This document shows positions 42,878-52,974 of a stretch of 64,000 nucleotides of DNA, in pieces (within the stretch, counting starts at the first letter, position 1; the number at the start of each line of letters is the position of its first letter). This DNA comes from Agrostemma githago (lineage: Eukaryota; Streptophyta; Magnoliopsida; Caryophyllales; Caryophyllaceae). The notes below the pieces were generated by a model. It did not search any database and had not been told where the DNA came from. It saw only the letters and a program-made list of their open reading frames with translations. The DNA lies in contig OY288242.1 of NCBI GenBank assembly GCA_958450325.1, forward strand, positions 23,194,474 to 23,258,473, in the 5' to 3' direction. Both the position numbers and the translations under genes were made by a program.

Positions 42878-44607
42878 GACGAACCCCCACTTTGCAGCTG
42901 GTTTGGAGGAGCTATGTTGTGTATACAGTAGTTTCCTTCCTTTATTTTTTTTATTTTTTTATTTTTATTCGATTTCTTAGATTTTTGTCTTCCCCTAGGT
43001 TACGTTGTCCTTAGGATTGGCTGTGGATTTTCTGTCTTATCTGCTGTAGAGTCACATTGAGGACACTGTGACATTTAGGTTTGGGGGAGAGTTTGTGTGC
43101 TTTTGTGTGTCTCATTTTCCGTCGTGTGTACTTTAAAAAAATTCTAAAAATCCAAAAAAATTGAAAAATCAGAAAAAATCCAAAAATATTTTGATTTTTG
43201 TGTGTTTTTGTGTGGTGTGTCTGATGTAGAAGCATGCAAAACGACAATGATGATAATGCACTTAACATGATTTCTCCTAATTTTCAGCTTAATTTGTGTA
43301 TGAAAATACGTTTTGCTTTGAGATATGACTATGTTGATATGAATGCCTATTTGAACGTTTAATTGCCAAATTTGTAGATTTGACCACTTGTCGGCAAACC
43401 ACAAAATTCTGAGGATTTAGAGCTTCCTAGGCCAGTAACATCGATAACTGGTCTCATTATTATTTAGGAATTGAGTGGTTTTCTCCTTGTGGAATGTGTA
43501 ACATCAATTTGCATAAATATGACGTCCATCTCTTGATATTGAATACGTGTTTGGTTTGAGGAGGAGATACACATGAGGAAAGACAATTTTGTTTTTGATG
43601 AGCTCCACATAGCCAAAAATGACACATTTTTACTACCTTGTAGATTTAGGTCGTTTTGCTTTGTTTAGCCCATTTCAGCCGTTGTAAGCCTGTTTTTATT
43701 GCCTATATTATTTAACTACAACCCAGAATAGCCTACCCTGTCGGGACAGTCGCAGTGAACTTAATTGGAATTACTTCACTATTTGGTCATGTTTGGAGAT
43801 TTCTGCATCTTTTGGACTTAGTGTGTAATATCGTTGGTGCGACTTTGTACTCGCCTTCCCCCTATTCAAAATTTGAAAAAAATAGAAGCATTGAAAAGAA
43901 AAGAAAATGAATTGAAAAAAAAAAAGAAAAAGATGAAATATATGCTTCTTGTAATATTTCGGGGAATGGTCGAAAAGATTGAAACTAGAGATTAATTGTG
44001 ATGATGAACAGAATTCACTCTTACACCTAATCTTGAATTTATATCTCTAGTTGGTTGTTCGACGTTATCTGTCGGGATTTTAGATTGGAATTGTTTTTAT
44101 TGTGTAGCTGCGATTGGGCCCGATTTTAGCTCCACATTCCCATACGTGCTTTAAGCACAATCCATTTTATTCCCTCACATATTAGCCACCCTTTGTAAGT
44201 CCTTGGCGTGTACTATGGTCCTGGTTGGTGGAACACATATTTGATTGGGGAGATTGATTTCATATTCGATTGCATGCATGTTTCATAAGTCGAGTGAGTG
44301 TTCTTATTCTTTCTTATCTTTACATTTATATATACTCACCCGTTCTTATGAGTGTTGAGCGATAACCGCGAGGAAGTCCGACATTGATGGTCTTGCAAGA
44401 TTGAAAGGTTGGCAAACAATTGTTCATTTAAGGCATGATTATTGATTTAGTTATATTTTTGACATTGTGTGTTTTCTAACCGACTTGAGCCGATTTTTAG
44501 TAGAATGATTGTAAGCTTGCTCTTAGTCGTGCTTCGCATCACTTGTCCTCTCTTATATTATATGTTTGGTTTGCTTGAGAACAAGCAAAGGTTCGGTTTG
44601 GGGAGTT
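42878..44607 (+). other. Element II 3' non-coding region
   Basis: Contains a first hairpin GTCACATTG-AGGA-CACTGTGAC (43051-43072, one mismatch) with TTAGGTTTGGGGGAGAG, an A/G-rich tract (about 43868-43935), and the hairpin TTTGCTTG-AGAA-CAAGCAAA (44570-44589) with PPT GGTTCGGTTTGGGGAG before the LTR. Same order of parts as element I. Confidence 0.78.
44570..44606 (+). promoter_or_regulatory. 3' hairpin and polypurine tract, element II
   Basis: Perfect 8-bp stem with an AGAA loop, then the purine tract ending next to TGATAAGAG. Confidence 0.8.
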
Positions 44608-46078
44608 TGATAAGAGTTATTTATATACATATTGGATCCCCTTAATTGTTAGTTTTATCTCGGTTTTCGTGCTTAACTCGTTAATAATGACGCAATATGC
44701 TTTGAATGTCGATACTTTCGTATTTGTGTGTATTTTGTAGATTTGGATGCATTTGGAGCTAATAAGAGCATTACAGAATCGATAATTGAAGAATTCACAT
44801 AAAAGCGCGGAATCGAAGGAAGAAGATGCGGAATATACGAAGAAACAAAGACCCAAGAAGGAAAAGACACAAAACGACATGAGAGAATGATCGCCTACAC
44901 AAGGGTCAACTTCAAACGTTCATATCTTGAGTTCTACATTTTCAATTAAAGTGCTTTTGGTGGCATTGGAAAGCTCTTTCTCGTAACTTTTTAACGGTAT
45001 ATTACACGTCCAATTTGAACTAGTAACGAAGAAATGACAGTCGTTTGAAGTCGAGCACGCGATGCTGTGATCTACAGCGCTACTCGATCGAGTGCCACTC
45101 CGTGAAGCTCTCTGCCCATATTTTGGTGGGTCACTCGATAGAGTGTCATCAAGCACTCGATCGAGTGCACCTAAACCGGGCCTTGCGTCATTCTTGTTTC
45201 AACTTAGAATTCGAGCCTGTTTTCAAGTTCAACTGCTACTCTTTAAAATCAGTTTTCCTGACTTGTGTCAGACACTTTTCATTACACACTTTCTTTTACC
45301 TTCTTTTACACACTTTTCATTATTCAGTTTTCATAGTTTTGTTTACCTACCTAGAGATCTTTACAATTTCCTTCATCATTCGGTATTGAATTTCAATTCT
45401 CTTTCAATTCATCTTTATTTATTGTTCTAGTATTATTATTTCCTTCAATTGATTGTTAATTCATCTTGATATGTTTAGATTCAATTTCTTTCTTTCTTGT
45501 CTGATTAGTTTTATTATGCATAGCTAATTTCTCATCTAGGGTTAAGGGGATCTGTGCATGTTAGGAGGGATTATAATTGATTGATTAGTTGTTAATCGCA
45601 TTAACTATCGCTTGTTTATCGTCTTAAATATGATTGATTGTCTGATGCATAATTCAATTAATTAGCATAGCAATTAGGGCTTTTCACCGACCGGGTTAAG
45701 AACTAATTAGGCCACGATAATTCGGGTAGACTGACTTAATGCTAGCGACCACAGGTTAAGTTTAGATCTAAAAGTTGTATTGTACCGACCGGACTTGCAC
45801 CTTAGGTAGTTCGATTATTGACCCGTTAGTTGACTCCCTGACCCGACTAATATTCGTAGTGAACCTGAGACCCTAGAATTTTCCCTTCTTGTTATTCCGT
45901 TTTAGTTATTTAGTTTCTACTTACCAAACCAGCCAATTGTGACCCATAATCTAGAATCTAATTCTTAGGATAAACAATTGAATTCCCATCTCATTGTGGT
46001 TCGACCCCTGACTTCGTTATCTACATTAGTTAGTGACCTTAGGGTACTTTTGATAAGGGATACGACTAACCGCTGTCA
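44608..46078 (+). repeat. Element II LTR, copy 2 (shared middle LTR)
   Basis: TGATAAGAGTTATTTA to CCGCTGTCA, about 1471 bp. PPT before, PBS after. It also shows the empty site for element IV (ttttattatgcatagc near 45510). Confidence 0.9.
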
Positions 46079-46083
46079 AATTT

Positions 46084-46101
46084 TGGCGCCGTTACCGGGG
46101 A
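46084..46101 (+). promoter_or_regulatory. Primer-binding site (tRNA-Asp), element II body 2
   Basis: TGGCGCCGTTACCGGGGA, one base different from the perfect complement. Confidence 0.85.
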
Positions 46102-46182
46102 GACGGTGTTATTTAGTTGTTTATCTTTTTTAGGTTCTAGGTTATTTTTTTTTGTATATAATTTTTTTTATCATTCACCATT

Positions 46183-47166
46183 ATGACCAATTTTTACTTC
46201 CCACAATTCAAACATGAGTCACTACATAATTATTGGGATAGACTTGAGTCTTTCATTATTCAAAATGGCTTTAATGTTGATATACGGGATATGTGTCATA
46301 TGATATATAATGGTGTTGATGATGAGTCACGGGCTAGAATTGAGGAAAATTGGGAAGGGATGTTTAATTATATCTCTTACGAGGAACGATTGAAAATCCT
46401 TAAATATTTAGCCCGTAATAGTGCTGAATTAGAGTTGAGCCGGAAAACTGACAAGGCAGAAATCGAGGCTTTGTTGCTGCAATTCGTGCAAGCTCAACAA
46501 AAGCAAGATACTCAAATAGGCCAATTGCTAGATCATTATGAAATCTTGAACAATCAAATTGCCCAATTAGCAAGCCAAAAGCAACAAAGTCAACCGGGTA
46601 CGCCTATGGAAGTAGCGAAGAACCCTCAACTAAGTGTTCCATCTCCATCTCTTGTGAACATAATTGATGATGATGATGATGGGTATAATGTTCAATCTAT
46701 TCAAGATCACCAAACCGCCATGAATGACTGTGAGCTAGAATGTGTGTTTTTTGTGGAAAACGTGTGTTTGGATGCTCTGAATGATGCTCTTTTAATTGAG
46801 GATAACATTAAGGATTTTTATTTGTGTGATTTTGAGAGAGTGTCATTTGACCTCAATTATGAGGTTTTGGAGACGGAATTGAACAAAAGAGAGGATCTTG
46901 AGCTTGATAGGAAAAATCAAAGGGACGAGAAGAATATAGTTTTTGACGATTTCTTGAGTGGAAGAAGTGTGGCTACATGGGATAGCGAGAATGATTTCTT
47001 TGAAACACCAATTTTAGAGGCATTTGAGTTTTTCCCTTATATTGAGGACGAACCACTTCCACCTATTGATTGTCTTGATTATATTTCTCTTAGCCTTTTG
47101 TTTGAGCTTATGATTAGTGGAGAGGATTGTGATAATTCTTTCACAGAGATCGATAAGATTGATCCT
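46183..47166 (+). pseudogene. Gag-like protein of element II, copy 2 (3' end lost)
   Basis: Nearly identical to 41561-42545 (MTNFYFPQFKHESL start; one aspartate fewer in the DDDDDD run). At IDKIDP the sequence switches to Tat LTR, so the last ~35 codons of the 367-codon open frame are foreign. The conserved DWSS/RRSL end of the acidic module is missing. Confidence 0.85.
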
Positions 47167-48318
47167 ACGCGATTTATCAAAATTAGCAATTTCGAACAAA
47201 AAATAAAAAGCCGGACAGACCCGTACGCGAGTCGCGCCACGCCCAGGCGGCTCGCGCACGGCCTGGAACCCGAACTGTTTTTTTAACTTTTTCGTTCGTT
47301 TTTATTATTTATTCTACGAAACGATTTCTAAAAATTACATCTTTTCTAAAACTATTCCAAGTATTTGATATTGATTTCGTAGTCAACTGTCGAATATAAC
47401 GAATGTCGAAAATATTAACTCGAGTACGGATCATACAATATTCGTACGCGATTTAATAAAAGCATCGAATTTTCAAAAAACCGCTCTCGGAACCAGCCCG
47501 ACACGCGACTCGCCGGCGTCCCGGGCGAGCCGCGCGGCCGGCTGCCTTGGCGCGCCTTTCTCGTTCCTTTTTTTATTAGTTTTTCGAACATCGTTTTTTA
47601 TACAAAACAACGTCTTTTCAACAATATTTTTCAGATTTCGATTAATATTTATTTTCTCGATCTCGTATATTTATTTTATTTGCTATATTATTATTTACAA
47701 ATCGATACTAACTCGTTTGTTCATCTTGTAGCAAATTCATCGTTTTTATTTCGTTTGTTTTATTATACTAAAACGAACCTCACATGCTAAATTCAACTTT
47801 GACGTTTAATTTTTCATGCATTAAACCGACTTAGCAACCCATTCAATTCCTCACATGCTTAGGAAAACAATGTTTGCATATCATTCATCGTATTACTAAC
47901 GCGCGTATTAAAAAATCATTCGATATCCTAGTAGAGGCCGCTAATGTGCGGGCGGGGTTGGGTGTTCTTAGTGAACTTCCCAACACGTACCCTCACCCCT
48001 TACTCAGAACCGTGGTTTCCGGATGTCCGAAACCATTGGCAACGAGAGTCATTCAATATACGATTAACCGCTCAAGTCGGCATCTGTATCGAACTGCAAA
48101 GGGACGAGCCCAATAAACTCTGACATCAGAAATGGGTCGTATTTTGTACACGGCCCATTACGACATAGAGTGGGCTCGAACGGTTCCGAATAACCATAAA
48201 ATTCGGTGGCGACTCCAACTTCGATTTAAATTTCAATTTGACCATCTCATATGGAGATTCATTCGCCTTCCCAAACCCGCGCGTGGCCGCGTCGGGGTGG
48301 ACCTATGTCATGTCCACA
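47167..48318 (+). repeat. Tat-like 5' LTR, truncated at its 5' side
   Basis: Matches 54251-55406 with roughly a dozen single-base differences seen by eye. Includes two GC-rich islands (around 47210-47275 and 47500-47560). The 80-codon ORF at 47874 occurs in both LTRs and is unlikely to be a gene. Confidence 0.85.
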
Positions 48319-48321
48319 ATT

Positions 48322-48340
48322 TGGCGACTCCGCTGGGGAC
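48322..48340 (+). promoter_or_regulatory. Primer-binding site (tRNA-Arg type), Tat-like element
   Basis: TGGCGACTCCGCTGGGGAC, three bases after the LTR; the PBS known from Ogre elements, complementary to plant tRNA-Arg. Confidence 0.85.
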
Positions 48341-49827
48341 TTACTGATGCGTTACTAACCTTCGGTGTCCTTAGGGTGAGACTCGAATAGAAATCGTTTG
48401 ACTAGTACAATGCGCGTTTTAGTTTTACGGTTCATGCATAACCCCATTTTCCCGGGCCGGTACTGGTGACCGAAGTCCCACTATACCATTGATGTAGTCC
48501 AAAGTGGATATGTCAAAGGTGTCCATTAGTCGATCCGTATAGGTTTTACGGCATGTCCTAATGTCAACTCGATTTAGGGAGTCCGCCCCGATTCTCGATA
48601 GGCTATGTACACTGGTATAGACCCTTATAGACTGACCGAGACTTAGCTTAAGAGCATACATGGCGTCATTATACTGTTTCCATGACTACGTGCTACTTGA
48701 TCCACATCATCTTTTTCAAAAACCGTCATTTTTCAAAATTTGCATCCTTTTCAAAATATCCAATTTCAAAACCTCGGACATATACCGAACTTAGGACTTA
48801 TGATTTTACTCAAAATAGCCTTTTTCTAGCCGGTATTATGCCCAATTCAAAACTCGAAATTATTTTCGAAATTTTTCAAACCGTCACCCGGCCCACCTTT
48901 TCCGTTTTCCTCGAGAAAGGGCCGGTTCTCCCCGATCTTTTCGAGCCTTTTCAAAAATATCATATTTCAAAACTTCCTCTTCTTAGACTTCCCGTATTTA
49001 GCAGTGTCGGGTCGTGTCATAAGTCGTTGAAGTCTCTAGCGTCGAAACTCTGTCGATCTTACATCACGAGTTTCCCCCCTATCCCAGTCCGCCTTATTTT
49101 ACTAAGTCAAGGCCCACCTACGTAGGACATACTCCTACAAAGGTTGGCCCAGTTACACAATCGAGTCTAAAGTCTGGGAATGTCTCACGTAAACCTCCTT
49201 TCAAACAGGGCCCAGCCCACACAGCTGGATCCTAAGGGAGACCCACCTTTCACGAGTCACCCGTCTAGGTGTCCTATCCGAGTCATTTCCTTTTCAGGCT
49301 TTTCCCCACTCGGGGGCTACCCTTCAGCAGAGCGATCAATCACGGTTGCTCTAAGGGTCATGTCTTACACATGTTGTCTCACGTATCCCACTTTCGAGTC
49401 ACTTAGATGTCACACCATCTGAGTCTCTAGCCTTACTCAGGGGGCTGTCCTCCACCCGAGCAGTCAGCCACGATTACCCTAGAGAGTACCCTACGTTCAT
49501 CCTACACCGGCGTCCTTATGATGCCTTCTTCAAGTCGTACCCACGCTACGAATACTCGGGTCACCTAGGGTTAGGTCACCACGGTTGGTCTAACCACGCG
49601 GCACGGTCGCCCCATTTTCGGACTTATCCTTATACAGCTCGAGTCTCGTGGTCGAGTCTAGGTCACAGTCGTTACTTTATCTGGATTAACATTTAAGTAG
49701 CCCGGTCATAGAATCTTAGTCATTCCCGCCCCCGGGCCGTACCTAGTTTGACTCTCTCTCTTGCATTTGCGCAAAACCGAGTTTAGGCGAGTTCTAACAC
49801 CTGTCGTTTCTTCCGATCAGGGACCCT
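48341..49827 (+). other. Tat-like 5' leader, no recognised gene
   Basis: C-rich leader with a degenerate direct repeat of about 120 bp (around 49250-49380 and 49390-49500, each with an ACTC(G/A)GGGGGCT core). Long 5' leaders are usual in this lineage. I see no convincing coding frame. Confidence 0.5.
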
Positions 49828-50508
49828 ATGAACGAGACACTACCAAACCATAACAAATCCCGCGCCGTCGAGAAAGGGGATATCCAGGGGAGTATGCTTA
49901 TGCTATCTTGCTCCATTAACAATTTCTTCTCGAAAATCAATACTGCCCTAGATAACCTAAGTTCCTGGGTAACCATCATTGAAGAGGACCTTATAAGAAC
50001 CCGAGCCCGTCTAACACAACTAGAGCGGGTAAGACAGCCAATCACCCAACCGAGCCATTTGAAAGGTGAACACTCTTACGAAACTGTCCGATACCCTCAA
50101 GATGGCAAGACCGAGAGAGGTAACCCTCAAGTCACCTCTCCAAAAATCAAGAATAACCAGTCAAAGGAAAGGACATTTACCCACTTGGATATGTCCTACA
50201 CCGTCGCTTTCCAGAGGTTAGTTCCGAAGGGCCTAATACTACCTATAGGCCCAACAGCCGACCCACCTTTGGAAAAACGCTCCAAAGGATGGAACGACGA
50301 GCATTACTGCAAATTCCACAGAGGGAGGGGACACGATACAGAACAGTGTTGGAAACTGAAACACCTCATTCAAGACTTCCTCGATGCCGGGAAGACTCCC
50401 GTTTTGGAGACATTGTCACTTACAAAGCCCCTCATGGACTATACAGGGCCTGATGACCAAAGCATCCAATCTACCTCTTATGCATCCAAGAGTCCGGATT
50501 TGATTTAA
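49828..50508 (+). CDS. Tat/Ogre-type Gag, C-terminal part (226 aa)
   Basis: Residues about 25-70 look coiled-coil-forming (NNFFSKINTALDNLSSWVTI, EEDLIRTRARLTQLERV). Residues about 125-150 read FTHLDMSYTVAFQRLVPKGL followed by LPIGPT and DPP, then YCKFHRGRGHDTEQCWKLKH with LIQDFLDAGK, the variant zinc-finger region of Tat gag proteins that binds RNA. Full-length Tat gags are several times longer with a capsid domain that is absent here, so this is a shortened or internally deleted gag. ATG 49828 opens the frame but may not be the native start. Confidence 0.75.
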   Translation: MNETLPNHNKSRAVEKGDIQGSMLMLSCSINNFFSKINTALDNLSSWVTIIEEDLIRTRARLTQLERVRQPITQPSHLKGEHSYETVRYPQDGKTERGNPQVTSPKIKNNQSKERTFTHLDMSYTVAFQRLVPKGLILPIGPTADPPLEKRSKGWNDEHYCKFHRGRGHDTEQCWKLKHLIQDFLDAGKTPVLETLSLTKPLMDYTGPDDQSIQSTSYASKSPDLI

Positions 50509-51350
50509 GTCCAAGTCTGAGTCCGAGTCTAGGATATACTATTTATTTCAACTTCATAGTCAGAGTCAGAGTAAATTGTATTCTGTCCTCTTTTTCAAAA
50601 TTCAATAAAATCAGCTTTTCTATTTCTCATATATACTTTCCTTATGTGTTTCCGAGAACATGATGAACACCATCATACACTGTGAGCACACGCACGTGAC
50701 TATTATAGGCACATCTATAATGACTGCAGGAAATGAGACCCGTGTTTTCCTTTACCTGTTCCATGTCTGGTATAGAAAGCCATATAACTACCCTTAGCAG
50801 GAGCGGTATCGAATCCTATGACAAATCTAGGTAATCTCCTAGTTTGGGTGAAAGACGGGAGGCAAGCCCATTTCCCACAATAAAACACCCATCCAATAAG
50901 ACTAACCGATCCCTACCTTAGGTGTTAGTCTGACCAACAAAAAAAAAAGAGGCACCCATGGCCGAGGTTAAGCGGTCAATCCAAATGAAGAATCCCGAGA
51001 TCGGGGCTAAGAGGTCAACCAAAAAATATTCAAACAAACCATGACCGTAGTGAAAACGATCAATTCAAAATTATCAATACTCATACCATCCAATAAGGGA
51101 GAGACAATCAAGTTGGTCAGCTAACACCACATTTAGCCTTCCCACATTACAACCCTCAAGACCTTCCCGAGACCCAGGCCAGAGACAGCCCGGAATTTTG
51201 AGGATTCAAGCTCCATAGGATACCCCTAACCATTAGGGCCAGACATGGAAATCAGATCTCGCATTATCAAAACTTATCCAGATCAAAGTTCGAGCCATTC
51301 TACTCGACTTCCCCTTTACATAACAAAATTCACAATCACCATACAAAGAC
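50509..51350 (+). other. Tat-like internal region after gag, no gene
   Basis: Where protease and RT would be expected there is only non-coding DNA, including short repeats of the type 'aagcggtcaatc/aagaggtcaacc' around 50970-51020. Confidence 0.55.
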
Positions 51351-51602
51351 CCGAGAGCAAAACTCGTCAAATCCCCCGAGAGCAAAACTCGTCAAATCCC
51401 CCCGAGAGCAAAACTCGTCAAATCCCCCGAGAGCAAAACTCGTCAAATCCCCCCGAGAGCAAAACTCGTAAAATCCCCCGAGAGCAAAACTCGTCAAATC
51501 CCCCCGAGAGCAAAACTCGTCAAATCCCCCGAGAGCAAAACTCGTTAAAATCCCCGAGAGGAAAACTCGTTAAAATCCCCGAGAACAGAACACGTTAAAA
51601 TC
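51351..51602 (+). repeat. Minisatellite of ten 24-26 bp units in the Tat-like element
   Basis: Unit CCCGAGAGCAAAACTCGTCA plus AATCC, with length alternating 25/26 bp. The last two units are degenerate (gagaggaaaactcg, gagaacagaacacg). Each unit contains the small inverted repeat CGAG...CTCG. The 117-codon ORF over it (PREQNSSNPPESKTRQ) is a by-product of the 51-bp double period. Confidence 0.88.
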
Positions 51603-52929
51603 CCATCCCAATTCTTCTCATTCAAACCAGTTACCAACCCCGAACACGGGAACTCAACTTGCGGTCGGCATAGAACATGCCCAAATAGTGCACACCACCT
51701 CTGGGGGCTATCCCGGAGAACGCTCACAGTCATAGGATCAATATCCTAACCATTTTAGCCCTTTGATCAAGACATCACTGGGAATGCACCTAGCCTACAC
51801 CATCGCTATGGTTAGTTACACACAAAGCCCTAATAAACTAGGCACCATAATCCACTGAACTACGGCTTGGTTTGATTTCACCACACGTGAATACGTAGGC
51901 AGCCTTTCAACAGAGGCACAACCACCCACATTGAGACACATTCAAAAAGCACCATCATTCCGGTCACGACACTGTCATGTTCTCGACAATTAGCTTTGTC
52001 ATTATGGGGGCTTCTCCTAGGCAGAAGTTCTCCATCCACTCACATAATCCAAATATCTTCAAAATCTAGCCTCCTTTCTATAGTGTGTCCTAGTACTCGG
52101 CTCAGTCGAAGACAAGAATCTGTCAGGACTCGAGGCAATACCCACTTTGGAAATGTACCCTAAAATAAAAAAAGGATTCAAAAGAGCACTAGTCTACAGC
52201 ATTCCACTGCTAAGTCTTGCAAAAACAGTCTCATTACAGACTACTGCAATTTCCCTATAACACATCCTTCTCATTTCGATGTACGACCGTGTTGCTACTC
52301 GCCTAGGCTACGAAATAGCGCAATTTAAGAGTCTTGTTAAGTGGCCCACCCCCTACCGAGTCACGGTCCAACCCCTCGAGAGTCCAGTCATGTCTGTCAA
52401 CTCGTCCGGTCGCGTCCAGAGTCGAGTCTGTCAGTAGACCTCTCTTCAAATTCTTACTTCAAAATTTGCAAAACTTTGCCATTTGAAAAAAATCTTTTCG
52501 ACAAGGTCAAAATTCAGTCTATTTAAACTGCAAATTTCTTCTCCACCTCTTTCAATTTTGGAAACCTATCTCCTAGCACGTAAGTTGCTTTCAGGACTTC
52601 AATTTCAAAATACAGCAAAAATCATTTTTATTCCCCAGCGCGAGTCATATTTGTTTCGCCTACGTGTTGCATGCAAAATTTTATGTAGCTTATACAGGTA
52701 CAAATCACGACAGCGCAATTCTCATAACTCCCCAGCGGCATTTAACAAGATGAGCCCATATACAGGCGCACCTAAGTCTTATACGACAAGTTCAATTCCC
52801 CACGGAGTTATCATCAGCTCAGGTACATTTCTAATCCATGGCCGGCGGGCCCTTCACGCAGGTCTAATGGACTTTAAACGACCCGACCGGAAGTCTGCCA
52901 GGTTTTAATCATTGATTGACCTGGTAGCT
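51603..52929 (+). other. Tat-like 3' internal region, no gene seen
   Basis: Non-coding stretch with scattered short ORFs lacking any recognisable motif. Ends at the hairpin-PPT before the 3' LTR. Confidence 0.55.
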
Positions 52930-52973
52930 ACTCTGACTTTCGCCTTGTCCAAGCCTCAGTCAGAGTGGGGGCT
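52930..52973 (+). promoter_or_regulatory. 3' hairpin and polypurine tract, Tat-like element
   Basis: ACTCTGACT (52930-52938) and AGTCAGAGT (52958-52966) form a perfect 9-bp stem with a 19-base loop. The tract GGGGGCT follows directly and leads into the LTR. Confidence 0.7.
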
Positions 52974-52974
52974 C

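Larger units (their letters stand above)
29859..47166 (+). mobile_element. Element II: gag-only retrotransposon, LTR-body-LTR-body (3' end lost)
   Basis: LTR (29859-41457, with element IV inside), tRNA-Asp PBS, gag-like ORF, 3' region, LTR (44608-46078), second PBS, second gag copy broken at 47166. The middle LTR has a PPT before and a PBS after it, as in element I. No pol. The third LTR and right-hand duplication were lost when 47166 became joined to Tat LTR sequence. Inserted in the internal region of III. Confidence 0.85.

Noticed and set aside
47874..48347. 80-codon ORF (and a 71-codon ORF after it), with copies at 54962-55465
   Set aside because: Part of the Tat-like LTR. Present twice because of LTR duplication; runs towards the PBS and has no recognisable domain.
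51351..51602. Regular repeats resembling a CRISPR array
   Set aside because: Units are contiguous 25/26-bp copies with no unique spacers, in a plant retroelement. It is a minisatellite.
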